Source: Streptomyces spiroverticillatus (lineage in GTDB: Bacteria > Actinomycetota > Actinomycetes > Streptomycetales > Streptomycetaceae). From it: 64,000 nt of DNA. The translations under genes and the position numbers were made by a program. The notes beneath the pieces are model-generated. The model was not told the origin of the DNA. It saw only the letters and a program-made list of their open reading frames with translations, and did not search any database. Below are positions 34,118 to 42,513 of this stretch, in pieces (the first letter of the stretch is position 1; each line of letters begins with the position of its first letter). The stretch spans positions 248,001-312,000 of the forward strand of contig BMUX01000009.1 in assembly GCA_014650415.1 (NCBI GenBank), written 5' to 3'.

Positions 34118-34200
34118 CGACTCACCCCCGTCTACGCGCTGACCTGCGATTTCGTGGGCCGGTTGGCCGCCCGTACCCCCCAGGTGTCAGGATTGCCCCC

Positions 34201-34698
34201 ATGACGATCCAGACGTACTTCGACATCACGATCAACGACGAGCCCGCGGGCCGCATCACCTTCAACCTCTTCGAGGACGTCGTCCCGAAGACGGTCGAGA
34301 ACTTCCGCGCCCTGTGCACGGGCGAGCAGGGCTTCGGCTACGCCGGTTCCTCCTTCCACCGCGTCATCCCGGACTTCATGCTCCAGGGCGGCGACTTCAC
34401 CGCCGGCAACGGCACCGGTGGCAAGAGCATCTACGGCGAGAAGTTCGCCGACGAGAACTTCCAGCTGAAGCACACCAAGCCGGGTCTGCTCTCGATGGCC
34501 AACGCGGGTCCGAACACCAACGGCTCGCAGTTCTTCATCACCACGATCGTCACCGGCTGGCTCGACGGCAAGCACGTCGTGTTCGGCGAGGTCGCGGACG
34601 AGGAGAGCATGAAGCTCGTCAAGAAGATCGAGTCGCTGGGCTCGCAGTCCGGCCGCACCCAGGCGAAGATCACCATCGCCTCCTCCGGCCAGCTCTAA
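34201..34698 (+). CDS. Cyclophilin-type peptidyl-prolyl cis-trans isomerase
   Basis: The 165-residue cytoplasmic cyclophilin carries FEDVVPKTVENFRALCTGE, FHRVIPDFMLQGGDFTAGNGTGG, LSMANAGPNTNGSQFFIT and WLDGKHVVFGEV, containing the Arg/Phe/Gln active-site residues. No signal peptide is present. It speeds proline isomerisation during folding. It is monocistronic, with a hairpin terminator downstream. Confidence 0.97.
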   Translation: MTIQTYFDITINDEPAGRITFNLFEDVVPKTVENFRALCTGEQGFGYAGSSFHRVIPDFMLQGGDFTAGNGTGGKSIYGEKFADENFQLKHTKPGLLSMANAGPNTNGSQFFITTIVTGWLDGKHVVFGEVADEESMKLVKKIESLGSQSGRTQAKITIASSGQL

Positions 34699-34740
34699 GC
34701 AGCTGCCCCTGTCGCCCGTACGGCAGGAACGCTTCACCTC

Positions 34741-34781
34741 GAAGCCCGGCGCGCGCACCCCTCGGTGCCGCGCCGGGCTTC
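34741..34781 (+). terminator. Hairpin terminator after cyclophilin gene
   Basis: GAAGCCCGGCGCG (34741-34753) pairs perfectly with CGCGCCGGGCTTC (34769-34781). The loop is 15 nt. Confidence 0.8.
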
Positions 34782-34967
34782 GGCGCGTACGGGGACCCGC
34801 ACGCGAGCCCCCGCCTGGCTGATTTCCGCCCGGACCGCTTTCCGCCGCAACCGCCGTTTTACGGCCAAAGGCACGCGGATCCATTCATCCCGCCCCCACC
34901 CCCGATTACGTTCAGCAGCCTGCCGAACACCCACGGTAGAACCCTCATTCGTACGGGAGGCACACGC

Positions 34968-36176
34968 ATGTCCGCACCTGTGGCCAACTTCTGGGGCGAC
35001 CTCGACCCGAACAACCGCATCGCCTTCCCCGAAGCACCGCGCCCCGACGAGACCTGGGAACTCGGCGACGGCGGCACCGCGTGGGTCTACCGCGTCCCCG
35101 GCCGCAAGGAGATCCAGCGGCCCGTGATCCTCTCCGACGGCTTCTCCAGCCTGCCCAGCTCCTACAACGAGCTGCACTACGGCCTGGAGGGCGACGGCTC
35201 CCCGGACTACAAGTTCATCTCCGCCGTGCACGAGAGCGGCCACGACCTGGTGCTGCTCGGCTACGAGGACCGTACGAAGTCGATCATCGACAACGCCAAG
35301 GTCGCGGTGCGGTGCATCCACGAGGCCAATGCCCGCAAGGCGGGCAACGCCCAGCTGACCGTCGGCGGCTTCAGCATGGGCGGCCTGATCACCCGGTACG
35401 CGCTGGCGAAGATGGAACGCCAGCGGATGAACCACGAGACCGCCGTGTACCTCTCGTACGACACCCCGCACCGCGGCGCCTGGCTGCCCATCGGCATCCA
35501 GAAGCTGGTCCCGTACATCCTGGGCGACTCGCGCATGCTGAGCCTGGTGAGCAGCCCGGCGGCCAAGCAGATGCTGCGCTGGCACACCAGCACGGTCGTG
35601 GGCGAGCCGACCCCGAACAAGGACCGCGAGACCTTCCTCGGGGAGCTGGAGCGGGTCGGCGGCTGGCCCCAGATCCCCCGCCTCCTCGGCGTCGCGAACG
35701 GCGACGGAAAGGGCGTCGGCAACGGCATCAAGCCCGGCGAGACCGCGCTGACCGCCGAGGGCGACCTCAAGGGCACCAAGCTCTACACCCAGCCCGGCGG
35801 CAAGGGCGCGCTGGTCGCGGAGCTGGCGAAGACGGGCGGGGAGCCGGTGACCGTCCGTACGGACACGATCCCCGAGCTGGACGGCGCCCCCGGCGGCACC
35901 CTCGGCAACTTCGCCCTGGTCGCGGGCCTGCTCCAGCAGCTCGGCGCTCCGGCGACCGCGCACCACCCGGCGACCTGTTTCGTGCCCTCGGGCAGTGCGG
36001 TCGACCTCGCGGACTTCGACCTGTCGACCCCGGAGGCGGACCCCTTCGCCGACCTGCGCAAGGTGTCGGAGGAGAACACCGGCCTGCACGACTTCCTCCT
36101 CTCGTCGACGAGCACGCCGCACACGTCGATGACGCGTGAGCTGGGCGAGTGGATCGTGGGCAACCTGCCCGACTAG
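34968..36176 (+). CDS. Alpha/beta hydrolase, lipase-like
   Basis: The 402-residue protein has the nucleophile elbow GGFSMGGLITRYALAKM (GxSxG). ILSDGFSSLPSSYNELHYGL matches an oxyanion-side loop, and the HHPATCFVPSGSAVDL/STPHTS region probably supplies the His. No signal peptide is seen (MSAPVANFWGDL start). ATG 34968 follows GGGAGG. The length and the THRGAW-like motif (DTPHRGAWLPIG) resemble bacterial esterase/lipase families that accept acyl esters; the substrate is unknown. Confidence 0.85.
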   Translation: MSAPVANFWGDLDPNNRIAFPEAPRPDETWELGDGGTAWVYRVPGRKEIQRPVILSDGFSSLPSSYNELHYGLEGDGSPDYKFISAVHESGHDLVLLGYEDRTKSIIDNAKVAVRCIHEANARKAGNAQLTVGGFSMGGLITRYALAKMERQRMNHETAVYLSYDTPHRGAWLPIGIQKLVPYILGDSRMLSLVSSPAAKQMLRWHTSTVVGEPTPNKDRETFLGELERVGGWPQIPRLLGVANGDGKGVGNGIKPGETALTAEGDLKGTKLYTQPGGKGALVAELAKTGGEPVTVRTDTIPELDGAPGGTLGNFALVAGLLQQLGAPATAHHPATCFVPSGSAVDLADFDLSTPEADPFADLRKVSEENTGLHDFLLSSTSTPHTSMTRELGEWIVGNLPD

Positions 36177-36186
36177 CGCTTCCCGG

Positions 36187-37344
36187 CTACGGGTTGTGGA
36201 AGGCGACCTCGGGGTTCGCGGCCGTCGGGCCGTCGAGCAGCGGGGTCGCCTTCCCCTTGAGGTGGCGGTCGAAGAAGGCCGCCACGTACGTCCTCGTGAT
36301 CTCCCCCGACCGGGCCCCCGGCAGCGGCGCCGCCGGGTCGACCACGCCGAGCTGCCCGCCGAGGACCGGCACGTCGTTGAAGGAGAAGTGCCCGGTCCCG
36401 GCGACCGTCAGCCACCTCTTCCACCCGTCCATCGCCGCCCATGCCTCGCCCCACTGGCCCTTCCCGCCGGGGCGGTGCGTGGCGTCCGTGCCGAGGAGGA
36501 GGAAGGGGCGGCCCTTCAGGCCGGCCCCGGGGAGTGTGTCGAAGAAGGCGCCGTCGAGGTTCGCGCCCGCCCCGATGCGCGGGTCGGCCGCCATCGCCGC
36601 CGCCGCGCCGTTGCCGCCGATGGAGTGGCCCGCCATGCCGATCCGGCGGCGGTCCACGAGGTGGGCGAACGGGCCCCGCCGGTCGAGCAGGCGGTCCAGC
36701 ACGAAGGACGCGTCGGCGGCCCGTACCGGCACCACCTGCGCGGACGGCGCCTTGACCAGCGTCAGCGTCCGGCCGCCGGGGAACCGGGTCCCGAAGGACT
36801 CGTACGCGTGGTCCATGGCCGCGACGACATACCCCCGGCTCGCCAGCTCCTCCGCGAGGAGGGTGAGGGTGGACCGGTGCAGGCTGTAGCCGGGCGAGAG
36901 GAGGACCAGGGGGTACTTGCCGGGCAACGGGCGGGCGTCGGGGCGGGAGTTGGTGCGGGTGCCCGCGAGGAGGTCCGCGGGGAATTCCTCGGCACGACGC
37001 ATGCCCTCCAGGAGGAGCCTGGCCTCCCCCTGTGTCATGTACGGGGAGGTGTCGCGGGTGCCCTTCCGGGCGGCGGGACAGTGGACGGAGACCATCAGCT
37101 CGCGGGGCCCCGCCGAAGGCACCCAGGGGTCGGTACGGCCCCGGTCCACGAGGTGCAGCTCCTTCCGCCCGACGGCGAACTTGCCGGTGGGGGCGGGGAG
37201 TTCGAGCTGTACGGAGGCGGAGACCTCGGCGCGAGGCCCGGCCGGCTCGGCGGCGAGGGCCGTCCCCGCCCCGGCGAGGGGAGCGGTGACGGCGAGGGCG
37301 ATCAGGGCTGCTGCGGAGGCGACGAAACGCCGGTTTCGGTTCAT
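36187..37344 (-). CDS. Secreted alpha/beta hydrolase (PAF-acetylhydrolase/dienelactone-hydrolase-like)
   Basis: The 385-residue protein has a signal peptide, residues 1-31 (ending TALA-A). YPLVLLSPGYSLHRSTLTLLAEELASRGYVV is the oxyanion region, GMAGHSIGGNGAAAAM carries the catalytic Ser, and GTGHFSF supplies His. The pattern matches the platelet-activating-factor acetylhydrolase/plasma-like lipase family found in actinomycetes. It is convergent with the cytoplasmic lipase-like gene (10-bp gap). Confidence 0.88.
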   Translation of the reverse strand: MNRNRRFVASAAALIALAVTAPLAGAGTALAAEPAGPRAEVSASVQLELPAPTGKFAVGRKELHLVDRGRTDPWVPSAGPRELMVSVHCPAARKGTRDTSPYMTQGEARLLLEGMRRAEEFPADLLAGTRTNSRPDARPLPGKYPLVLLSPGYSLHRSTLTLLAEELASRGYVVAAMDHAYESFGTRFPGGRTLTLVKAPSAQVVPVRAADASFVLDRLLDRRGPFAHLVDRRRIGMAGHSIGGNGAAAAMAADPRIGAGANLDGAFFDTLPGAGLKGRPFLLLGTDATHRPGGKGQWGEAWAAMDGWKRWLTVAGTGHFSFNDVPVLGGQLGVVDPAAPLPGARSGEITRTYVAAFFDRHLKGKATPLLDGPTAANPEVAFHNP

Positions 37345-37450
37345 GGGGCGAACGTACGGACCGGGCTGCCCCCGACACCCCTGCCGAAAGTCATGCTCGG
37401 CCCCCGCCTTTCCTCCGGGGTCCCCCTGGGGCTTCCGGGGTCGAAGTGCC

Positions 37451-37954
37451 CTATCCCACCAGGCGGTTGGCGAAGGTGGAGAGGGTGTACGTGCCGATCC
37501 CGAGGACGACTTCGAGGGCATTGCGCTGCGTGTACCCGTGGGCGTAGAACGCCTTCAGCCCGGCGTCGTCGACCTCGCCACGACCGTCCAGCACGGCGCA
37601 CGTGAAGAGACGTACGGCCTCCAAGGCCGGGTCGTCCAGGGGGCGTTGCTCCGACAGTGCCGCGACGACCTCCGCCCCCGCCCCCAGCTTCTCCAGCTTC
37701 CCGGCGTGCATCCGTACGCACAGCCCGCACTCGTTGCGCGCCGCGACCGTCATGATGACGACCTCCCGCGCGACCGGCTCCAGCGTCACGCTCTCGAACA
37801 GTGCGCTCATCCGCAGGAAACCGTTCAGCAGCTCGGGCGATTCGGCCTGCCTGGCCGCCGGGGGCGGCACGAAGCCGAGGTTCCCGGCGATGGACTCCAG
37901 GGCCCGGACGGATCCGGTGGGGGCGGTCTCGGTGGTGTGCTCGATGAAGGGCAT
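37451..37954 (-). CDS. Carboxymuconolactone-decarboxylase/AhpD-family protein
   Basis: The 167-residue protein has the redox motif NECGLCVRMHAGKLEKLG (ExxCxxC..H), and LEVVLGIGTYTLSTFANRL closes the CMD fold. It is likely a peroxidase-like or redox protein. It is divergent from a MarR regulator gene with only 27 bp between starts, implying control by that regulator. Confidence 0.9.
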   Translation of the reverse strand: MPFIEHTTETAPTGSVRALESIAGNLGFVPPPAARQAESPELLNGFLRMSALFESVTLEPVAREVVIMTVAARNECGLCVRMHAGKLEKLGAGAEVVAALSEQRPLDDPALEAVRLFTCAVLDGRGEVDDAGLKAFYAHGYTQRNALEVVLGIGTYTLSTFANRLVG

Positions 37955-37981
37955 GGGTGACTCCTCAGCCGTGGACCTAGA

Positions 37982-38542
37982 ATGGACAACATGGTTGACG
38001 ATGAGATGAAGGTAAACCGGGTTGTCGATTCGGGCAAGGGGATCCGCGCGGCGGGTGAGGAGGTTCTCCCGACGGGCGAGGACGGCCCCGCCTGGGAGCT
38101 GCCCTTCCTGCTGCTCTCCGGGTTCCGGTCACTGATCGACCGCCTGCACGCCGAACTCGCCGCCCAGGGGCACCCCGACGCCCGCCCCGCCCACGGCTTC
38201 GCCCTCCAGGCCGTCGGGCCGGACGGCGCCACCGCCAGCGAGATCGGGCGGCGGCTCGGCATCTCCAAGCAGGCGGCGGGCAAGACCGCCGACCGGCTCG
38301 CCACGCTCGGTTACGTCACCACGGCCGCCGACACCGCCGACGCCCGCCGCAAAATCGTCCGCCTCACCCCGCAGGGCCGCGATCTGCTGACCCGGTCGGC
38401 GCTGATCTTCGAGTCCCTGCGGGCCGAGTGGGCGGCTGCGGCCGGACCCGACCGCGTACAGGAAATGGAGGCCGCCCTGCGGACGGTCGTCCCGCCTTCC
38501 GACCGGTATCGGCTGGATGCGGCGGGGTGGTTGGGCGGGTGA
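37982..38542 (+). CDS. MarR-family regulator
   Basis: The 186-residue protein's wHTH reads GATASEIGRRLGISKQAAGKTADRLATLGYVTTAADTADARRKIVRLTPQGRDLL, a complete MarR recognition helix and wing. ATG 37982 or 37991 could start it. The divergent carboxymuconolactone-decarboxylase-family gene is the probable target, suggesting an oxidative or electrophile-responsive switch. Confidence 0.9.
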   Translation: MDNMVDDEMKVNRVVDSGKGIRAAGEEVLPTGEDGPAWELPFLLLSGFRSLIDRLHAELAAQGHPDARPAHGFALQAVGPDGATASEIGRRLGISKQAAGKTADRLATLGYVTTAADTADARRKIVRLTPQGRDLLTRSALIFESLRAEWAAAAGPDRVQEMEAALRTVVPPSDRYRLDAAGWLGG

Positions 38543-38657
38543 GGCGGGCAGTCAACGCCGGCGGGGCCGTCACCCCTGCGTCACCACGTCACCGTGCGTA
38601 TCGTTGTAGTGCGCGACTGCCCGCCGGCCACGAGCGGCAGCGGGGAGGAGCGGCACC

Positions 38658-39251
38658 ATGACGATCACCGAGGCGCCCGAGGGGATCAGGATGGCCGACA
38701 CCAGCGACGAGCCCACTCTGGACATGATGTTCGAGTGGCTTGAGCCGACCCCCGAGGGATACAAGGTCGAGATCGTCGAGGGGGCCGTTTACATGTCGCC
38801 GCAGAGGGACACGCACTGGCAGATCGTCCGCAGGATCGTGCGCGCCCTGGAGGACCGGTTCGGCCTCAAGGTCAAGGTCACGTCCGACGTACGCATCGAC
38901 TTCGAGGGGCGGCTGAACGGCCTGGCTCCCGACGTGGTGAAGCTTCGCGACGACGCACGGAAGGACCCCGAAACCGGCCGCTGGAACCACCGGGACATCG
39001 AATTCGTGGCCGAGGTCATCTCCAAGGACACCGCGGCCAACGACTACGGCTCCAAGAAGGCCACTTACGCCGCCGCAGGCGTCCCGGTGTACCTGATCGT
39101 CGACCCGTGCACCGGCGAATGGCACCTCCACACCCTCCCCAAGGGCGACGAGTACAAGGGCAGCCTGTCCCTGGACTTCGGCGAGAGCGTCGACATGACC
39201 GGCACCGTCCTCGACCTCACCCTCGACACGAACGACTTCCCCCGCGACTGA
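38658..39251 (+). CDS. Uma2 family endonuclease-like protein
   Basis: The 197-residue Uma2/DUF820 protein carries EPTPEGYKVEIVEGAVYMSP, RRIVRALEDRFGL, LAPDVVKLRDD and FVAEVISKDTAANDYGSKKATYAAAGVPVYLIVDP. The PD..(D/E)xK-like residues of this nuclease fold are present. Uma2 proteins are highly expanded in Streptomyces and their role is unclear. Confidence 0.92.
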   Translation: MTITEAPEGIRMADTSDEPTLDMMFEWLEPTPEGYKVEIVEGAVYMSPQRDTHWQIVRRIVRALEDRFGLKVKVTSDVRIDFEGRLNGLAPDVVKLRDDARKDPETGRWNHRDIEFVAEVISKDTAANDYGSKKATYAAAGVPVYLIVDPCTGEWHLHTLPKGDEYKGSLSLDFGESVDMTGTVLDLTLDTNDFPRD

Positions 39252-39316
39252 GCCCCCGCCGGGACCGTACGGGACCCCTTGCATCGAGTGCGCTCGAAGG
39301 CGTTGGGTTGAGGGTC

Positions 39317-39730
39317 ATGAAGTACACACAGCTCGGACGCACCGGACTCAAGGTCAGCCGTCTCGTCCTCGGCACGATGAATTTCGGGCCCGAGACCAGC
39401 GAGGCCGACAGCCACACGATCATGGACGCCGCCCTCGGCGCGGGCGTCAACTTCTTCGACACCGCCAATGCGTATGGGTGGGGCAACAACAAGGGCCGCA
39501 CCGAGGAGATCATCGGCTCGTGGTTCGCCCAGGGCGGCGGGCGGCGCGACAAGGTCGTCCTCGGAACCAAGGTGTACGCCAACATGGCGGGCGACGGCGA
39601 GGTGCCGTGGCCGAATCACGACAAGCTGTCGGCCGTCAATATCCGGAGGTCGGTCGAGGCCAGTCTGCGGCGGCTGGGGACCGACTACATCGACCTCTTC
39701 TCTTCACCCTTTGCTCAGTCCGGGTGTTGA
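39317..39730 (+). pseudogene. Aldo/keto reductase, 5' half, interrupted by integrated element
   Basis: About 126 native codons: TQLGRTGLKVSRLVLGTMNFG, the catalytic Asp/Tyr region INFFDTAN-like (VNFFDTANAYGWG), then LRRLGTDYID. The reading frame then leaves the family pattern (LFSSPFAQSGC, stop 39730). The missing continuation, VYQFHHVDRATPFEEIW, begins at 56491. Together the halves would make a reductase of about 334 residues, the normal length of this NADPH-dependent family. The gene is therefore split by the 16.8-kb element and probably inactive. Confidence 0.93.
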
Positions 39731-39807
39731 GCGGGTCATCATCGAGTCCCCCCAGCGGACATAACCGCTGGTAGTTCTAATAATGACCTCTTCTCTCCAC
39801 CCTTCGC
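39692..39807. repeat. Left junction region with imperfect 23-bp direct repeat
   Basis: The sequence starting GACCTCTTCTCTTCACCC at 39692-39714, which spans the left junction, recurs at 39785-39807 as GACCTCTTCTCTCCACCC with 21 of 23 bases identical. Between them lies an inverted repeat CCAGCGG/CCGCTGG (about 39754-39773), and CCGCTGG occurs again just after the second copy. These could be integrase core or arm sites (inference). No coding is seen in 39731-39963. Confidence 0.6.
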
Positions 39808-39963
39808 GTTACCGCTGGTGAAGTAGGGGCCGCCCTCGTCTTGGTCTACCGCCAGAGGCAAGGGTACTACTGCGGTGTAGGCCAGTTGGCAGACGGCATT
39901 GGCAGTACGTGGCATCTGCCCGAATACCCGGTGCAAGCGCGTTCCCTGGGTAGCTTTCGCCCC

Positions 39964-40206
39964 ATGGCAACCACCAACGATGACGCCAGAGATTCCGGCC
40001 CCCCGCTGGCTCTGGTCTTACTGCCCGGCCAGTGCGCCGGTTGCGGCGAGAAGGAAGCATTCGCCAGCGCGTGGGAGTGCGAGGAATGCAACGCCGGTCT
40101 GGCGTGCGATCACTGCGGACGCTGCTCCGCGCACCCGTCGTGCACCCCGAATCGGGAGAGTGCACGCGATTGGGTCGAGTCCATGTACGAGGCTGACCAC
40201 ATCTGA
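39964..40206 (+). CDS. Small cysteine-rich zinc-ribbon protein (element left end)
   Basis: The 80-residue protein carries CAGCGEKEAFASAWECEECNAGLACDHCG, a set of paired Cys, CAGC/CEEC/CDHC, suggesting two zinc sites. ATG 39964 is chosen; an upstream in-frame extension lacks domain character. Codon 19 is TTA, rare in Streptomyces and dependent on the bldA tRNA. A hairpin terminator follows directly. Function is unknown. Confidence 0.65.
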   Translation: MATTNDDARDSGPPLALVLLPGQCAGCGEKEAFASAWECEECNAGLACDHCGRCSAHPSCTPNRESARDWVESMYEADHI

Positions 40207-40219
40207 CTACGCACAACAG

Positions 40220-40259
40220 AGCCCCGTCCGTGCGGCCGATCATCCACACGGACGGGGCT
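40220..40259. terminator. Hairpin terminator in element left end
   Basis: AGCCCCGTCCGTGCGG pairs with CCACACGGACGGGGCT (one mismatch) around a short loop. It lies between the convergent zinc-ribbon gene (+) and the small membrane protein gene (-). Confidence 0.8.
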
Positions 40260-40312
40260 TGTCGGACGGCTCCCGGGCGCGGCGACGCCGGAGCCGTCTC
40301 CCGTACCCGGGC

Positions 40313-40453
40313 TCACCGGGGCGGGTACGGGGGCAAGGGGTAGATCCAATCAGGCTGGAGGAGTGCGGTCAGCAGGAGTCCGATGGATGCGGAGATCATC
40401 AGGACGAACAAGGGCCCGGCGAAGCGGGTGACGCGGGCCCATAAGCGGTGCAT
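40313..40453 (-). CDS. 46-residue single-TM protein
   Basis: MHRLWARVTRF is followed by the hydrophobic span AGPLFVLMISASIGLLLTALL and a Pro-rich tail. The start ATG overlaps the stop of the upstream gene (TGATG), so it is coupled. Codon 4 is TTA. A phage-type small membrane protein (holin- or superinfection-like) is possible, but nothing identifies it. Confidence 0.5.
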   Translation of the reverse strand: MHRLWARVTRFAGPLFVLMISASIGLLLTALLQPDWIYPLPPYPPR

Positions 40454-40752
40454 CACCTTCGCCCGGCGTACTGGTGGTCAGGCCTGATCCGGCAGGTCGG
40501 CAGGGTCTCCCAGTCGCCTCCGAGGACGTTGCAGAGTTCGGCGTGCAGTTGCTCCGCCTCGGCGGGGCTCATCCACACGCCACTGTCCCCGCGCATCTTG
40601 CCGTTGAGCATGACCATGAGCGGGAGGAAGATGCGGTCCGGGTCTCCGTCGTGTTCCACGCGCTGGACGCGCTGGGCGGGGATGCGGTCGAGACGCCACC
40701 CGGCGTCCGGGCGGTACTTCGGGGGCTGGGGGGCTTTCTGGGGGGTCGGCAC
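40453..40752 (-). CDS. Hypothetical protein, element left end
   Basis: The 99-residue protein starts at GTG 40752 after GGAGG (spacing about 6). It has a Pro-rich N-terminus, then FLPLMVMLNGKMRGDSGVWMSPAEAEQLHAELCNVLGG, a pattern seen in small actinophage or plasmid proteins but not assigned. It is divergent from the XRE regulator gene (110-bp gap), which may regulate it. Confidence 0.65.
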   Translation of the reverse strand: MPTPQKAPQPPKYRPDAGWRLDRIPAQRVQRVEHDGDPDRIFLPLMVMLNGKMRGDSGVWMSPAEAEQLHAELCNVLGGDWETLPTCRIRPDHQYAGRR

Positions 40753-40862
40753 GCTTGCCTCCGTCGGGTTTCGCAGTGGGTACCTCAACCCTGGGAGCGG
40801 ATCGCTAGCCTTGAGAAGGGGGGCGGACCCTCCAACTGGCGTTGTGTAGAAGGGTGTTGGCC

Positions 40863-41732
40863 ATGGGTCGTACGCAGAGCCACCAGGGGAAGGAGCAGGG
40901 CGAGCGGAAGTCACCCCGCAAGTTCTTCGCGGACGAGTTGGTACGGAAGCGCGAAGCGGCGGGACTGACGCAACAGGCCGTGGCTGACGCACTTCTCACG
41001 TCGCCCCAGAACGTGGCCCACTGGGAGGCGGGGCGGCGGAAACCCCAGCTAGACGACGCGAAGCGGCTGGATGAGCTGTACGGGACGGACGGCATCCTTG
41101 CCCGGATGCGCGAGGAACTGGACGAGGACAAGTTCGCGGACCACTTCGAGCAGGCGGCGGAGCTGGAAAAGCTGGCCCTGGGCATTCGCGTCTACGGGGC
41201 CACCCTCGTCCCCGGCCTGCTCCAGACGTCCGACTACGCGCGGGCGGTGTTCCGGGCGGGCACACCGAACTACACAGCCGCCGCTGTAGAGCGTCGGATC
41301 GACAACCGCATAGAGCGGTCGACGCTGCTGGACGATGCCGACGCTCCGGAAATGTGGGCATTGCTGGATGAGTCGGTCGTGCTCCGCCGGATCGGCGGCG
41401 GCGCGGTCATGGCGGAGCAACTGCGGCACATCGCGGAGCTTGGCCGATCGGGGCGCGTGCGGACGCACATCCTCCCCTTCTCCCATGGCGCACATGCCCT
41501 GTTGGAGAGCATGGTGGTCCTAATGCGGTTCTCTGACGCTCCCCCGGTCGCGTACGTTGAGGGTCTGCGAACAGGGCAATTGCATGACGATCCGGCCGTG
41601 GTCCTCGCGTGTCAGGCGTCGTACGACCTGGCCCTAGCCGACGCACTGCCGGTAGAGGCATCGCTGTCCCTACTTGAGAAAGCGGCGGAGGAATACGCAC
41701 ATGATCGATATGCACGACCTTGGCAAGGCTGA
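40863..41732 (+). CDS. XRE/DUF5753 WhiJ-like regulator carried by the element
   Basis: The 289-residue protein's HTH is AAGLTQQAVADALLTSPQNVAHWEAGRRKPQ. The DUF5753 domain has YGATLVPGLLQTSDYARAVFRAG and VRTHILPFSHGAHALLESMVVL. ATG 40863 is chosen. It is a host-type developmental regulator family rather than a phage CI or Cro repressor. It is coupled to a DUF397 gene by a 32-bp overlap. It may act as the element's regulator or as cargo affecting host differentiation. Confidence 0.9.
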   Translation: MGRTQSHQGKEQGERKSPRKFFADELVRKREAAGLTQQAVADALLTSPQNVAHWEAGRRKPQLDDAKRLDELYGTDGILARMREELDEDKFADHFEQAAELEKLALGIRVYGATLVPGLLQTSDYARAVFRAGTPNYTAAAVERRIDNRIERSTLLDDADAPEMWALLDESVVLRRIGGGAVMAEQLRHIAELGRSGRVRTHILPFSHGAHALLESMVVLMRFSDAPPVAYVEGLRTGQLHDDPAVVLACQASYDLALADALPVEASLSLLEKAAEEYAHDRYARPWQG

Positions 41733-41904
41733 GTGGCGCAAGTCGAGTTACAGCGGCGCGAGCAACGGCGATTGCGTTGAGGTGGCGGACGGCTTCTCCG
41801 GCGTGGTGCCGGTGCGCGACAGTAAGAGCCCTGCCGGTCCTGTCCTCGTCTTCCCGGCGGCGGCCTGGGGTCCGTTTGTGGCGGACGTGGCAGCGCGGCG
41901 TTAA
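41701..41904 (+). CDS. DUF397 protein carried by the element
   Basis: The 67-residue protein carries AEWRKSSYSGASNGDCVEVADG, VPVRDSKSPAGPVLVFPAAAWGPF. It is the partner type of the preceding XRE protein. It starts inside the XRE gene (32-bp overlap) and is followed by a strong terminator. Confidence 0.92.
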   Translation: MIDMHDLGKAEWRKSSYSGASNGDCVEVADGFSGVVPVRDSKSPAGPVLVFPAAAWGPFVADVAARR

Positions 41905-41913
41905 GGCTCACCA

Positions 41914-41954
41914 GGCAGCAGCCCCGACGGGTTCCGTCGGGGCTGCTGTCTTTT
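41914..41954 (+). terminator. Rho-independent terminator after DUF397 gene
   Basis: GGCAGCAGCCCCGACGG and CCGTCGGGGCTGCTGTC form a stem of at least 15 bp with a 3-nt loop, followed by TTTT. It is the clearest intrinsic terminator in the element, and it separates the regulator pair from the convergent tail genes. Confidence 0.9.
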
Positions 41955-41961
41955 CCGCGGT

Positions 41962-41999
41962 GGGACTTTGGTCCCGGCGCCGGCGGGGACCTTAGTCCC
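41962..41999. repeat. 24-bp phased palindrome cluster 1 (2 units)
   Basis: Units are GGGACTTTGGTCCC at 41962 and GGGACCTTAGTCCC at 41986, 24 bp apart, separated by GGCGCCGGCG. The cluster lies 4 bp downstream (minus strand) of the stop of the last tail gene and next to the DUF397 terminator. Confidence 0.9.
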
Positions 42000-42003
42000 G
42001 GGG

Positions 42004-42513
42004 TCAGGGTCCGGCCTCGTACGAGGCCGGGAACGCTGCGGCGGCGTCCGGGTTGTGCTCGATGGCGATCGGCCACGACAGGCCGGTGAGGTTCACGGCG
42101 GTGAACTGGTATTTCGGGTCACCCCCGACGGCCTTGAGATAGCCGGTGTTCACGTCGACGCGGAGCACGGGCGAGAAGATGGCGAGACCCGAGACGCCGA
42201 CCACGGTCACGGTGGCGGAGAAGTACGACGGCGGGCGGGCGTCCGGGGCCCACGAGGTCAGGAACTCCTCTGATCCGGCGTTCATCTTGCCCCCGTCCGC
42301 GCGGCGGATCTGCCCGAAGAGATGCACGCGCCCGTTCTGCCGGTAGTAGAACGCGGTCTTCTTGGCGTACTCCGCCTTCAGGGGGAGTTCCCGGGTTACG
42401 GGCTTGGCCTGCTGGTCCAGCGCTTCCGCAAGGGCCTGGATCTGCTCCCAGCCCCGGGGCGGGTCGGACGGCTCGGGGTAGGGGTAGGCGAGCAGCGGGG
42501 TATGTCCGGTCAT
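42004..42513 (-). CDS. Phage minor tail/tail-tip protein, last structural gene
   Basis: The 169-residue protein carries PLLAYPYPEPSDPPRGWEQIQALAEALDQQ near the N-terminus, a common opening of actinophage tail-tip proteins. The C-terminal half is beta-rich (ATVTVVGVSGLAIFSPVLRVDVNTGYL), as in receptor-proximal domains. It may be the distal or host-recognition protein because it is the last gene in the tail operon. The start overlaps the previous stop (ATGA). Confidence 0.7.
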   Translation of the reverse strand: MTGHTPLLAYPYPEPSDPPRGWEQIQALAEALDQQAKPVTRELPLKAEYAKKTAFYYRQNGRVHLFGQIRRADGGKMNAGSEEFLTSWAPDARPPSYFSATVTVVGVSGLAIFSPVLRVDVNTGYLKAVGGDPKYQFTAVNLTGLSWPIAIEHNPDAAAAFPASYEAGP

